A DNA stretch of 63,336 bases from assembly GCA_016868455.1 (NCBI GenBank), contig VGGV01000014.1, positions 1 to 63,336 on the forward strand. The letters run 5' to 3'. Positions 1 to 8,300 of this stretch are shown piece by piece. The notes below the pieces were generated by a model. The model made no database searches and was not told the origin of the DNA. It saw nothing but the letters and a program-made list of their open reading frames with translations. Within the stretch, counting starts at the first letter, position 1. The number at the start of each line of letters is the position of its first letter. Origin of the DNA: Bacteroidota bacterium (GTDB lineage Bacteria; Bacteroidota; Bacteroidia; Chitinophagales; Chitinophagaceae). Position numbers and translations under genes: made by a program.

Positions 1-463
1 TCAGAAGGTCATAACCAACAATGGCATAATTCCTTTCATTACACCTTGTACCCAGGAATGATGCAGCCTGCTGAAAAGCATGGCTGCCATAAAAATCATC
101 TGCATTGATGACGGCAAAAGGTTCCTTTACTGCATCCACCGCACACAATACAGCATGGGCAGTGCCCCAGGGTTTTGTTCTTCCCTGAGGTAGGGTAAAG
201 CCTGCGGTAAATGATGCCAGTTCCTGGCAAACATATTCTGTGGCTATCTTTCCTTTCAGCCTGGGCTCAAATATCGTTTTGAAGTTTTCTGCAAACTCTT
301 CCCGGATGATAAAAACCACTTTGCCAAACCCGCAGCGGATAGCATCATAAATAGAATAATCCATGATGGTCTCGCCTGAAGGGCCAAAGCCTTCCACCTG
401 TTTCATACTGCCATACCGGGAAGCCATACCGGCTGCCAGTATCACTAAAGTTGGTTTTGCCAT
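1..463 (-). CDS. Nucleotidyltransferase family protein (partial, C-terminus outside window)
   Basis: About 154 N-terminal residues are visible and the gene runs off the left edge. The start (MAKPTLVILAAGMASRYG) carries the sugar-nucleotide transferase signature: a hydrophobic strand followed by LAAGMASRYG, the glycine-rich nucleotide-binding loop. A later NADDFYG segment fits the metal-binding Asp region of the GT-A-like nucleotidyltransferase fold. The family makes NDP-sugars or modifies phospho-sugars; the exact substrate cannot be told from this part. It is divergent from the gene at 530 and the two share a short, A-rich gap. Confidence 0.8.
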   Translation of the reverse strand, partial: MAKPTLVILAAGMASRYGSMKQVEGFGPSGETIMDYSIYDAIRCGFGKVVFIIREEFAENFKTIFEPRLKGKIATEYVCQELASFTAGFTLPQGRTKPWGTAHAVLCAVDAVKEPFAVINADDFYGSHAFQQAASFLGTRCNERNYAIVGYDLL

Positions 464-529
464 AAACTCATTTAAAAAAATGCGGGACGAAATTAAAGTA
501 AATTCGCCAAGCCCATTGGTCTATTTTCC

Positions 530-1423
530 ATGCAGGATATAAATCTCAATGCAATAACAACAGACAGGCTGACACATGCATGTTTCACCGAAAATGCAGT
601 TGAAGCATCTATGCTGCGGTTGGATAAAATCCATCCGCTCATTTCCGGTAATAAGTGGTTTAAGCTCCGTTATTACCTCGAAGAAGCGAAACAGCAGCAT
701 AAAAAAAAGATAGTGACATTCGGAGGCGCCTGGTCAAACCATATCATGGCCACGGCTGCAGCCTGCAGGCTGCATCAACTGGAGTGCACAGGAATTATCC
801 GGGGTGAAAAGCCGCCTGTATTATCACAAACCCTGCAGCAGGCCGCATCCCTCGGCATGCAACTGGTATTTATCAGCAGGGAAAAATTTTCCGATAGTTA
901 CATTCCTGATGAATTGAAAACTGACAATAATTATATTATTCCACAAGGAGGTTATGGAGAACCGGGAGCCAAAGGAGCTGCAGGTATTCTCAGAATGGCT
1001 GATAAAAAAAATACACACACCCATGTCTGTTGTGCTGCAGGCACAGGCACCATGCTGGCAGGGTTGGTACATGCGGCATCCCCGGAGCAGAAAGTGATCG
1101 GCATCAGTGTACTTAAAAACAATTATCAGCTGGAGAAAGACGTGGCAGGTTTGCTTAAGGAACCAGATCAGCGTTTTTCTGTTCTGCATGATTATCATTT
1201 TGGAGGTTATGCGAAATGCAGTACAACGCTTATACAGTTCATGAACGGCTGGTACCGGCAAACCAATATTCCGCTGGATTTTGTTTATACAGCCAAATTG
1301 TGTTTTGCGGCAATGGATCTTGCAGGAAAAAAATATTTTCCTGGGGGCAGCCGCATCCTGCTTATCCACAGCGGCGGATTAACCGGTAACGCATCACTCA
1401 AAAAGGGAACGTTAATATTTTAG
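530..1423 (+). CDS. PLP-dependent 1-aminocyclopropane-1-carboxylate deaminase / D-cysteine desulfhydrase family protein
   Basis: 297 residues, a fold-type II PLP enzyme. The segment HPLISGNKWFKLRYYL holds the family lysine that forms the Schiff base with PLP, followed by TFGGAWSNHIMATAAAC, the conserved SNH substrate-binding loop. A glycine-rich phosphate-binding stretch (CCAAGTGTMLAGLV) follows in the second half. Known members deaminate ACC or desulfurate D-cysteine; many bacterial homologues are annotated only by family, so the substrate is left open. The length is normal. The stop is followed closely by a TATCTTTG promoter for the next gene, so the two are probably separate transcription units. 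Confidence 0.85.
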   Translation: MQDINLNAITTDRLTHACFTENAVEASMLRLDKIHPLISGNKWFKLRYYLEEAKQQHKKKIVTFGGAWSNHIMATAAACRLHQLECTGIIRGEKPPVLSQTLQQAASLGMQLVFISREKFSDSYIPDELKTDNNYIIPQGGYGEPGAKGAAGILRMADKKNTHTHVCCAAGTGTMLAGLVHAASPEQKVIGISVLKNNYQLEKDVAGLLKEPDQRFSVLHDYHFGGYAKCSTTLIQFMNGWYRQTNIPLDFVYTAKLCFAAMDLAGKKYFPGGSRILLIHSGGLTGNASLKKGTLIF

Positions 1424-1442
1424 GATTCTGCCACCCCTCCCC

Positions 1443-1450
1443 TATCTTTG
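1443..1450 (+). promoter_or_regulatory. Bacteroidota -7 box (TATCTTTG) upstream of the 1495 gene
   Basis: TATCTTTG is an exact match to the TAnnTTTG -7 consensus of Bacteroidota housekeeping promoters. It lies 44 bp before the ATG at 1495. No clear TTTG -33 box was found at the ideal distance. Confidence 0.45.
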
Positions 1451-1494
1451 TTATCATTGAAATAAGAATCCAATCCTGCATCCGTTTACAGAAT

Positions 1495-2283
1495 ATGAAA
1501 AAACTGATCCTGTGCATTTTTCTGGCAAACCTTATTGGTGTAAAATCATTTTTTGCACAGGATACACTTCCTAAATTCTCACTTATCAATGCCGGTAATA
1601 ACCGGGTTATCATCGGTTGGGTAAATAAATTCGAGAACGTAAAACAGATCAGCATTCAGCGATCCTTTGACAGTCTTACGGGTTATAAATCCATTCTTAC
1701 AGTTGCCGATCCATTATCTCCCCAAAACGGTTACCTGGATGCCAAAGCTCCGAATGATCGTATGTTTTACCGGATTTACATGATGCTCGATAAAGGCATG
1801 TACCTGTTCAGCGAAGCGAAACGGCCGGTAAAAGACACTCTTAAAGTGTCCCGAAGAACCATTCCCGGTTTGCCCGGTAATAACCCCGATATTCAGGATG
1901 GCGTGCCGATGCCCGACTCCATCGGAAAGGCCAAACCGGTGGTGATTCAACTGAACGGGTTTCCCGGTGCCGTTGATTCGGTGGCGGTACCCAATCCCGT
2001 TACTATGAAGAACAAAACAAACACCTTTGTTCCCTCGTTGTATGTGTATACCTGCCGCGATGGTTATGTGTGCATCCGGCTGCCCGATTCGGAAAAACCA
2101 AAAAAATATTCCATCAGATTTTTTGAAAACGAAACGCTGCTGTTCGAACTGAAAGAGATAAAAGAAAAGGAATTTAAGCTGGATAAACCCAACTTTTACC
2201 ATGCCGGCTGGTTCTGGTTTGAATTATATGAGGACGATAAACTGCTGGAGAAACACAAATTCTATTTAGAGAAAGATTTCTGA
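1495..2283 (+). CDS. Secreted hypothetical protein
   Basis: 262 residues starting with a signal peptide (MKKLILCIFLANLIGVKSFFAQ; likely cleavage after FAQ), so the protein is exported. I do not recognise a named domain. The N-terminal half has a fibronectin-like pattern (NRVIIGWVNKFENVKQISIQ), and the C-terminal half (YTCRDGYVCIRLPD onward) reads as a beta-rich domain with alternating hydrophobic residues and ends in a charged tail. The 3' end overlaps the lipB 3' end by 18 bp in a convergent arrangement. No transmembrane segment follows the signal peptide, so a periplasmic or outer-membrane-associated role is possible. Function unknown. Confidence 0.7.
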   Translation: MKKLILCIFLANLIGVKSFFAQDTLPKFSLINAGNNRVIIGWVNKFENVKQISIQRSFDSLTGYKSILTVADPLSPQNGYLDAKAPNDRMFYRIYMMLDKGMYLFSEAKRPVKDTLKVSRRTIPGLPGNNPDIQDGVPMPDSIGKAKPVVIQLNGFPGAVDSVAVPNPVTMKNKTNTFVPSLYVYTCRDGYVCIRLPDSEKPKKYSIRFFENETLLFELKEIKEKEFKLDKPNFYHAGWFWFELYEDDKLLEKHKFYLEKDF

Positions 2284-3024
2284 TACCAGTTCTGCATCGA
2301 AAACCCTTTCAAAATTCTTCCTTATTGTTTCTTTTGCTTCTTCCATATCCGCCGGGAGCCCCAGTTCTTTTTCAAGCGATGTTACCTGCTTATTGCTGAT
2401 GCCGCAGGGAATAATATGATTGAAGTAGGAAAGATCGGTGTTTACATTAAAGGCAAAACCATGCATGGTGATCCAACGGCTGCACCGAACGCCGATAGCG
2501 CATATCTTTCTTTCTTTGCCTTGCACATCCGGATCTATCCATACGCCGGTTTCGCCGGCCGAACGGTGGCCCTTTATTCCATAATCAGCCAAAGTTAAAA
2601 TGATGACTTCTTCAATGTTCCGCAGGTATTTGCCTATATCCGTGCCGAATTTCTCCAGGTCAAGAACAGGATACCCCACTACCTGGCCCGCCCCGTGAAA
2701 AGTAATATCGCCACCCCGGTTGGTGTGAAAAAACCGGATATTCTTTTCTTTTAGCGCTTCATCACTCAACAGCACATTTTCTTTGTTGCCGCTTTTGCCC
2801 AGAGTATACACAGGCGGATGCTCCACAAAGAGAAGATAATGCAGCGTCGGGAGTCCGGAGTCAGGTGCAGTTGACAGCGTTTCTTCACTATTTACTGCCG
2901 GCTCACGACTATAGGTTGATGATTTTCTTCGCACATTCTCCCGCAACAACGTTTCCTGGTAATCCCATGCTGCCCGGTATTCCATCAGCCCAAGGTCCCT
3001 GAATATGATCTTTTCTTTTTCCAT
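2266..3024 (-). CDS. lipB: Octanoyltransferase (lipoate biosynthesis)
   Basis: LipB moves the octanoyl group from acyl carrier protein to lipoyl domains, the first step of lipoate synthesis; the window also encodes lipoate users (E2 at 38737, E3 at 21982). Visible family motifs: FVEHPPVYTLGKSG, the RGGDITFHGAGQ substrate loop, IGVRCSRWITMHG, and the catalytic region IIPCGISNKQVTSL holding the nucleophilic Cys and the conserved Lys. I choose the ATG at 3024 (MEKEKIIF) over the one at 3048, because it directly precedes the conserved FRDLG start and a TACATTTG box lies just upstream. Between the first helix and LLFVEHPP there is a low-complexity stretch of about 30 residues with unusual composition (see findings). 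Confidence 0.9.
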   Translation of the reverse strand: MEKEKIIFRDLGLMEYRAAWDYQETLLRENVRRKSSTYSREPAVNSEETLSTAPDSGLPTLHYLLFVEHPPVYTLGKSGNKENVLLSDEALKEKNIRFFHTNRGGDITFHGAGQVVGYPVLDLEKFGTDIGKYLRNIEEVIILTLADYGIKGHRSAGETGVWIDPDVQGKERKICAIGVRCSRWITMHGFAFNVNTDLSYFNHIIPCGISNKQVTSLEKELGLPADMEEAKETIRKNFERVFDAELVSEIFL

Positions 3025-3033
3025 GACAAGCTG

Positions 3034-3041
3034 CAAATGTA
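3034..3041 (-). promoter_or_regulatory. -7 box (TACATTTG) for lipB
   Basis: On the minus strand TACATTTG matches TAnnTTTG and lies 9 bp before the lipB ATG at 3024, implying a very short leader. The facing gene at 3099 has TACCTTTG at 3086-3093, so the two divergent promoters sit within about 60 bp of each other. Confidence 0.4.
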
Positions 3042-3085
3042 CCAACAAACCACGGCTTTGTTTCAGCCGGCGATACCGTACACCT

Positions 3086-3093
3086 TACCTTTG
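3086..3093 (+). promoter_or_regulatory. -7 box (TACCTTTG) for the RluD-type gene
   Basis: TACCTTTG matches TAnnTTTG and ends 5 bp before the ATG at 3099. If used, the transcript would be nearly leaderless or translation would begin further inside. A TTTG at 3057-3060 is 25 bp upstream, longer than the usual 19-bp spacing. Confidence 0.35.
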
Positions 3094-3098
3094 CGGCC

Positions 3099-4160
3099 AT
3101 GCAAGAAGACCTGCAAAACAACAGTTCCGGCCTTCAGGATAATAATGATGAACTCTATGAACGGTTCAGCATCACCATTGATAAAGGACAGGAGCCGCTG
3201 CGTATTGACAAATTTCTGATGCGGCGGCTGGAAAATGCAACCCGTAACAAACTGCAGCAGGATATCAATACCGGTATGGTGCTGGTTAACGGTAAAGAAG
3301 TTCGGCCCAATTATAAAGTGAAACCGGGTGACAGCATTATCATTTATTCAGACATGAGCCCGGAAGAAACGGATGTGGTTCCCGAAAAAATTGAACTGAA
3401 CATTGTTTACGAAGATGAACACCTGATGACCATTAATAAACCGGCAGGTAGGGTGGTGCACCCCGGCAGCGGAAACTATTCCGGTACCCTTCTTAATGGC
3501 GTGGCCTGGCATCTGCAGCAGCAGAACCCCGCCGTATCGGAGGAAACACTGCCCCGGTTCGGGCTGGTGCACCGGATTGATAAAAACACCAGCGGGCTGC
3601 TGGTACTGGCTAAAACGGATATGGCCATGCGGCAACTGGCGAAACAGTTTTTTGACCATACTGTAAAAAGGCAGTATGTGGCGCTGGTATGGGGCGATAT
3701 GGAAAACGATAAAGGCACCATCATCGCCCATGTGGGCCGGCACCAGCGTTTCCGGAAATTATTTGAAGCCTACCCTGAGGGCGAACATGGTAAGGAAGCC
3801 ATTACTCATTACCGGGTTTTGGAACGTTTTGGCTATGTTACTTTAGTGGAATGTGTGCTGGAAACCGGCCGCACCCACCAGATACGGGTGCACATGAAGC
3901 ATATCGGGCATCCGCTTTTCAACGACGATTTTTATGGCGGAGATAAAATTGTAAAAGGCACGGTGTATTCCAAATACAAACAGTTTATTGACAACTGTTT
4001 TGCCATCTGCCCGCGGCAGGCCCTTCATGCCAAAACGCTTGGACTGGTGCATCCGGCAACCGGCAAAGAAATTTTCTTTGATACCGAATTGCCTGATGAT
4101 ATGAAACAGGTTACAGAGCGCTGGCGCAATTACTGCAGTTCAGCGGGTAAAATCAAATAG
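3099..4160 (+). CDS. RluA/RluD family 23S rRNA pseudouridine synthase
   Basis: 353 residues. An S4 RNA-binding domain lies at about residues 30-85 (LRIDKFLMRRL ... VLVNGKEVRPNYKVKPGD), followed by the RluA catalytic domain. HRIDKNTSGLLVL contains the catalytic Asp (D161), with the later ETGRTHQIRVHMKHIGHPL motif typical of this family. The S4 plus RluA layout and length fit RluD, which modifies helix 69 of 23S rRNA, but the exact target site cannot be assigned from sequence alone. The 3' end overlaps the convergent gene at 4140 by 21 bp. The first 25 or so residues are acidic, Asn-rich and not conserved in this family. Confidence 0.9.
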   Translation: MQEDLQNNSSGLQDNNDELYERFSITIDKGQEPLRIDKFLMRRLENATRNKLQQDINTGMVLVNGKEVRPNYKVKPGDSIIIYSDMSPEETDVVPEKIELNIVYEDEHLMTINKPAGRVVHPGSGNYSGTLLNGVAWHLQQQNPAVSEETLPRFGLVHRIDKNTSGLLVLAKTDMAMRQLAKQFFDHTVKRQYVALVWGDMENDKGTIIAHVGRHQRFRKLFEAYPEGEHGKEAITHYRVLERFGYVTLVECVLETGRTHQIRVHMKHIGHPLFNDDFYGGDKIVKGTVYSKYKQFIDNCFAICPRQALHAKTLGLVHPATGKEIFFDTELPDDMKQVTERWRNYCSSAGKIK

Positions 4161-5081
4161 CGTGGCTGTAAATATTCCCCTCTCTCTTTTTTTAAACACC
4201 ACATCCCAGTTGCCCGAGTAGCGCAGCAGCTTTGGAACAAGATAATCGCCAAATTTCGTCATCTGCACTTCCATGTGCACATTAAAATCATACACACCGG
4301 CATCATAACTCATATTGTAGTTTCGGGCCATTACTTCCATGGTTTTGGTATTGAACCAGGTGGTCATGCCGTCAATAACAATGGCATTTCTTTCACTGCC
4401 GCTGAGGTCTTCTTTTGCTTTTACAGTAAATACGTAACAGGATTGCCCTTCGTAATCATCATAGTCAATACTGAAATCATATAGTTCGGCCCGGCCGGGA
4501 TCAAAGATGTCAATCTTGTCTCCGATAAAAGGGATTCCGGGTATTTTTTTGCCGGGGTTGAAAAAAAGCATCTTCAGTTGTTCTTTGTGTCTGGCCATGC
4601 CGCTTTTTGACCGGGGTTTGAAATCAATCCCTTTGACAATATTATTCTCCCCGCACACTTTTCCGCTGGTAAAAAACAAACCGGCATACAGTTCGGCGGT
4701 ATAATAATTATAGCCGCCGTCATCATCATAAAAATTACCGCTCTGTGTTTCATCCAGCACCTGCATACTGCGGCAGCCGTCAGTACGTAATTGTTTTGTT
4801 TTGCTTTGAAGGGAAGCTTTTGTATTGCCCTTTTTATCCCTGATACGGATATCGTTCCAGGCAGTAAAGCCCAGCACATGCAGGTTCCGGAAGGCTTTGT
4901 AAAAGGTGGTATCTTTTTTCACCTGATTCATAAAACGGGCTACATTCAGGTCGCTGCGGATCATTACTTCGGAAAGAGTCACCATTCTGGCCAGCCGTTC
5001 ATTATCCAGTGAGTCTTCCTGGCAAAACAGGCACCGGGGTGCAACCAGGAGGGCAGCCGCAATCATCTGTTTCAGGTTCAT
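4140..5081 (-). CDS. Secreted hypothetical protein (outer-membrane lipoprotein-sorting-like shape)
   Basis: The best start is the ATG at 5081 (MNLKQMIAAALLVAPRCLFCQ), which gives a signal peptide; an upstream ATG at 5111 would place it inside the chain. The mature part is about 290 residues, with strand-rich sequence such as YCFTVKAKEDLSG, TTWFNTKTMEVMARNYNMSYD and MTKFGDYLVPKLLRYSG. That pattern resembles proteins that carry lipid or lipoprotein in a half-barrel, but this is inference. No catalytic motif was seen. It is convergent with the RluD-type gene and divergent from the short ORF at 5183. Confidence 0.65.
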   Translation of the reverse strand: MNLKQMIAAALLVAPRCLFCQEDSLDNERLARMVTLSEVMIRSDLNVARFMNQVKKDTTFYKAFRNLHVLGFTAWNDIRIRDKKGNTKASLQSKTKQLRTDGCRSMQVLDETQSGNFYDDDGGYNYYTAELYAGLFFTSGKVCGENNIVKGIDFKPRSKSGMARHKEQLKMLFFNPGKKIPGIPFIGDKIDIFDPGRAELYDFSIDYDDYEGQSCYVFTVKAKEDLSGSERNAIVIDGMTTWFNTKTMEVMARNYNMSYDAGVYDFNVHMEVQMTKFGDYLVPKLLRYSGNWDVVFKKRERGIFTATLFDFTR

Positions 5082-5182
5082 ACTGCAAATTACCGGATGT
5101 AATTCAACCAAAAATTTACATGGAAAATGCCTTGAAATCTAAGGGGGATACCCTATTTTTATCGGCTAATCAAAACACCTTA

Positions 5183-5341
5183 ATGATGAAAAAGATTGTA
5201 CCTGTTATACTGGGATTGCTGATGCTTACGGCTGCAAAAGCCCAGGATGCTGCAGCGATGAAAAAGCATTATCTGCGCACCTATGACAATGCCATTAAAT
5301 ACAACGATATCAATGTGGCCATAAATGCCCTGCATGGTTAG
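5183..5341 (+). pseudogene. 5' fragment of a small secreted protein gene
   Basis: An ORF of 52 residues begins MMKKIVPVILGLLMLTAAKAQ, a convincing signal peptide, followed by about 30 residues of a helical start (HYLRTYDNAIKYNDINVAI) like the first helix pair of a TPR-type protein. It then stops abruptly at TAG 5339-5341. The sequence from about 5341 onward is the 3' end of an antisense frame instead of its own continuation. I read it as a gene cut by a rearrangement junction; a genuine 52-residue secreted peptide is the alternative. Confidence 0.5.
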
Positions 5342-5954
5342 ATAGCGGTGCCGGGTTGTCTTTGAGTTGAGACGGCTGGGGCGGGGCATTTCTTACCGGC
5401 GCTTCTGTTGCTGGCGCATTGCCCCAGCTTACATCGGCAGGAAGCCTGAACTGTTCAGGTACCTCTGGTGCGGGTTTGGGAGCCTCTTCTTTTTTTGCAA
5501 CAATGGCCTGTTCCGTAACCACCGGAGCAGGTTTGCTGTACCCGTCATTTTCAAATTTTGGCTGGGCCGGTTGTGTTTTTGCAGGAACAGGTTTTGCATC
5601 AGGATCCATTGATGTTCCCTTAATATTTACCTGAACCTCAGGCGCCGGTTGGCTGGTGGCTGCTCCTTTGGGGAAAGGAACAGGCTCGGCTTTAGCTACA
5701 GCGGCAGGTTTTGGTTCTGCATTTTTTACAACAGCTGCTTCCTGTATTACTTCCGGCTCCACTGAAGAACCTTGTACATTCAGGTTGCGTTGTGGCTGAA
5801 CGGGATTAGCAGACTGAACACCATCGTTCCGGCCATCTGTATTTGCTTTTGCAAGATTTTGGTTTTGAACAGCAGCCGCCTGTTTTGCTTTCAAAGCATC
5901 CTCGGAATCCTTTTTTCCCTTGTATGCTTTTTGTGTAATACGACAAGCTAAAAG
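5310..5954 (-). pseudogene. Pro/Ala-rich protein fragment without a normal start
   Basis: The open frame on the minus strand is bounded upstream by a stop at 5955-5957 and contains no in-frame ATG; the first usable codon is a TTG at 5894. The product is a low-complexity Pro/Ala/Lys/Glu-rich linker (for example QPKFENDGYSKPAPVV, KKEEAPKPAPEVPEQF), typical of the tail of a secreted or envelope protein. Its last 8 or so residues are antisense to the 5183 gene. A missing N-terminus next to a missing C-terminus of the neighbouring ORF suggests an inversion, deletion or assembly join here. Confidence 0.45.
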
Positions 5955-6187
5955 TTAAATGGTTATAAATGCCACTAGGAACGGGGGAATGGCCGTTGAC
6001 AGGATAATGGCGGCTTCCTAATGTGAAAACTTAACGAGTGGGTTTAAAAGGGGTCGGGAATATTAAATTAGAACTATAATCCGGAACACCAAATTAATTT
6101 TGATGATTTTTTGGAAAGGGGAAAATACCACTTTGGGGTTATCGGGTATTTAAGGTGTTCTGTACCGTAAGTAAGCCGAATGATGCC

Positions 6188-6766
6188 TTATCCGGGAAAA
6201 AGCATTTTATAATCTACGTTCACTTTCCCTTTCGAAATATCATTCAGTTTGCCCTTCATCAGTTTTCTTTTCAGCGGGGAGATATGGTCAATGAACAATT
6301 TCCCCTGGATATGATCATATTCATGGAGGATAACCCGGGCTGACAGTCCCGAAAATGTAGTTACCTGTTCCTGAAACTGCTCATCCCGGTATTGCAGGGT
6401 TACCGTTTCCTGCCGGTAAATATCCTCCCTGATTTTTGGGATGCTGAGGCAACCTTCGTTATACAGCCATTCATCCCCGTTCAGTTCCTTAATACGGGCA
6501 TTAATGAAAACGGCTTTTGTACCGGTATCACCCGGGTACTCATTTTTTCCCTCCTCGTCCATGTTGCGGAACATCTGCTCTGTATCCACAATAAACAGGC
6601 GGATATCCCGGTTTACCTGCGGGGCCGCAAGGCCCACTCCATTGCTGGCATACAGGGTTTCCCACATATCTGCAATCAGTTTATCCAGCCCCGGATCATC
6701 TGCTTTAATATCTTTTGCCCGTTTCCTTAAAACAGGGTGCCCGTATGCAACGATCGGTAAAATCAT
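6188..6766 (-). CDS. def: Peptide deformylase
   Basis: 192 residues with all three deformylase motifs: GVGLAAPQV (residues 43-51), EGCLS (104-108, Cys metal ligand) and HEYDH (148-152, two His ligands and catalytic Glu). It removes the formyl group from the N-terminal Met of new proteins in the cytoplasm. Length is normal. It lies about 50 bp after ruvX on the same strand, so ruvX-def may be co-transcribed. About 230 bp without a gene separates its stop from the broken locus to the left. Confidence 0.95.
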   Translation of the reverse strand: MILPIVAYGHPVLRKRAKDIKADDPGLDKLIADMWETLYASNGVGLAAPQVNRDIRLFIVDTEQMFRNMDEEGKNEYPGDTGTKAVFINARIKELNGDEWLYNEGCLSIPKIREDIYRQETVTLQYRDEQFQEQVTTFSGLSARVILHEYDHIQGKLFIDHISPLKRKLMKGKLNDISKGKVNVDYKMLFPG

Positions 6767-6822
6767 CCGGCAAAATTACCCCGGCGAAACTGATTAACCA
6801 ACCTGCCTTCAGAATAAAATGA

Positions 6823-7236
6823 TTAACCGGAACCTCTCAGGTATTCCTGCAGCATAATCGTGGCGGCAATTTCATCAACAAGTGCCTTGTTGCGGCGCTG
6901 CATTTTCTTCATCCCCATTTCCAGCATGGCGTCTCTGGCCATTTTGGAAGTGTATCGTTCATCAACCTTTTGAACAGGTATTCGAGGGAAATGTTTCCGC
7001 AGTTCTCTGATACATTTTTCCACAAGGGCAGTGGCATGGGTGGCCGAATCATCCCAGTTAACGGGCCAGCCGATCAGGATCAGCTCTACCTGTTCTTTTG
7101 CAAAATAATCTTTCAGAAAAGGAATCAGTTCTTTGGGGTGAACAGTGGTAAGCCCGGTGGCAATGATCTGCAGCGGGTCGGTAACAGCGATGCCGGTGCG
7201 TTTGAGGCCGTAGTCTATGCAGAGGATCCTTGGCAT
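6823..7236 (-). CDS. ruvX: YqgF/RuvX family Holliday-junction resolvase-like nuclease
   Basis: 137 residues, RNase H-like fold. The N-terminal ILCIDYGLKRTGIAVTD is the YqgF signature holding the first catalytic Asp; IGWPVNWDDS and the KVDERYTSKMA segment supply the next acidic residue, and the last acid lies in KALVDEIAATIMLQEYL. Members act in 16S rRNA 5' end maturation and are annotated as putative Holliday-junction resolvases. Normal length, with def following on the same strand. Confidence 0.92.
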   Translation of the reverse strand: MPRILCIDYGLKRTGIAVTDPLQIIATGLTTVHPKELIPFLKDYFAKEQVELILIGWPVNWDDSATHATALVEKCIRELRKHFPRIPVQKVDERYTSKMARDAMLEMGMKKMQRRNKALVDEIAATIMLQEYLRGSG

Positions 7237-7249
7237 GTTTCAAAGTTGA

Positions 7250-7316
7250 AAATGTTCATGGTTCATGGTTCATGGTCAGGCGGCCTGTGAACCATGAACT
7301 ATCAACTATGAACCAA
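7250..7316. repeat. Word-like simple repeat (GTTCATGGTTCATGG / CCATGAACTATGAACC)
   Basis: The stretch repeats ATGGTTC several times and then shows its reverse complement (ACCATGAACTATCAACTATGAACC), forming an imperfect inverted repeat centred near 7283. It fills the gap between ruvX and the prenyltransferase and reaches the 3' end of the latter. It looks like a dispersed Bacteroidota simple repeat, and could also serve as a stem-loop transcription end. Confidence 0.6.
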
Positions 7317-8217
7317 AAAACAAATCAGCAATAACAAAGATGGCGAAAACTACCGAGGCAACGCCATTGGCAGTTATGAACACCAGATTAACTCTTTTCA
7401 GATCATTTGGCTTTACAATAATGTGCTGATAAACCAGCATACTGAGAAATACAACAGTGCCAGCCCAGTACAACCAGCCGAAGTTTCCATAAAAGCCGGC
7501 ATACACAATCGCTGCTGCACTTAATACATGCAGCAATTCAGATATCCGTAAAGCTTTTGTTTTCCCCAGCCAGGCAGGAACGGAATACAGTTTGTTTTCT
7601 TTGTCAAATTCTTCATCCTGCAAAGCATAGATAATGTCAAAACCGCTGACCCAAAACAAAACAGCCAGTGAAAAAAGAACAGGTAAAAAAGAAAAAACTC
7701 CGGTAACAGCGAGGTAAGCCCCCATCGGCGCTAATGACAAACCGAGGCCCAATACCAGGTGACAAAGCGGGGTAAAACGTTTGGTATAGCTATATCCCAA
7801 AACAACCAATAAAGCCACCGGTGATAAATAAAAACAAAGTTTGTTGATGAAGAAAGTACTGGCAATAAAAAACAGGCAATTGATAATTGTAAACCACAAC
7901 ACACTATTGGCCTTAATAACTCCTGCCGGGATCTCTCTTATGGCTGTTCTCGGGTTCTTTGCATCAAAACTTCTGTCGAGGTACCGGTTGAAAGCCATAG
8001 CGGCGCTGCGGGCAAAAATCATGCAGAGGATGACGAGAAGAAATTTTATACCCAATGCGTTCCAGTCAAACTGCGGAGGAAAAATCTTTTTGTGCCCCCC
8101 CGGAACAATTGAAGTGTATTCAACCATTCCGATAAAAAATCCAATCAACGCAAACGGCATAGCGAAGATGGTATGGGAGAATTTTATGAGGCTTAGATAG
8201 CTTTTGACCTTACTCAT
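7306..8217 (-). CDS. UbiA family prenyltransferase
   Basis: 303 residues, about eight or nine transmembrane helices. The first Asp-rich motif is seen in MAFNRYLDRSFDAKNPRT (NxxxDxxxD, which binds the prenyl diphosphate through Mg2+), and the second in DIIYALQDEEFDKENK. These are the two signatures of the UbiA superfamily. In Bacteroidota such proteins prenylate a menaquinone precursor (UbiA-like MqnP in the futalosine route, or MenA); neither can be chosen here because no pathway genes are adjacent. It is an inner-membrane protein. The C-terminus is encoded partly within the word-like repeat at 7250-7316. Confidence 0.88.
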   Translation of the reverse strand: MSKVKSYLSLIKFSHTIFAMPFALIGFFIGMVEYTSIVPGGHKKIFPPQFDWNALGIKFLLVILCMIFARSAAMAFNRYLDRSFDAKNPRTAIREIPAGVIKANSVLWFTIINCLFFIASTFFINKLCFYLSPVALLVVLGYSYTKRFTPLCHLVLGLGLSLAPMGAYLAVTGVFSFLPVLFSLAVLFWVSGFDIIYALQDEEFDKENKLYSVPAWLGKTKALRISELLHVLSAAAIVYAGFYGNFGWLYWAGTVVFLSMLVYQHIIVKPNDLKRVNLVFITANGVASVVFAIFVIADLFFGS

Positions 8218-8229
8218 GCTTTTTTATTG

Positions 8230-8293
8230 GACACTGAAACACAGAAACACAGAGAAATCAGTGCCTCAGTGTTTCACCCGATAGCTATCGGGT
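8230..8293. repeat. Inverted repeat with CCCGATAGCTATCGGG palindrome
   Basis: ACTGAAACAC on the left pairs with GTGTTTCA on the right, next to a perfect 16-bp palindrome CCCGATAGCTATCGGG at 8277-8292. It lies between the convergently read end of the TrmH-type gene (8301) and the start of the prenyltransferase gene. The same 16-mer recurs inside the E2 gene at 39090-39105. Confidence 0.7.
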
Positions 8294-8300
8294 GGCATTT

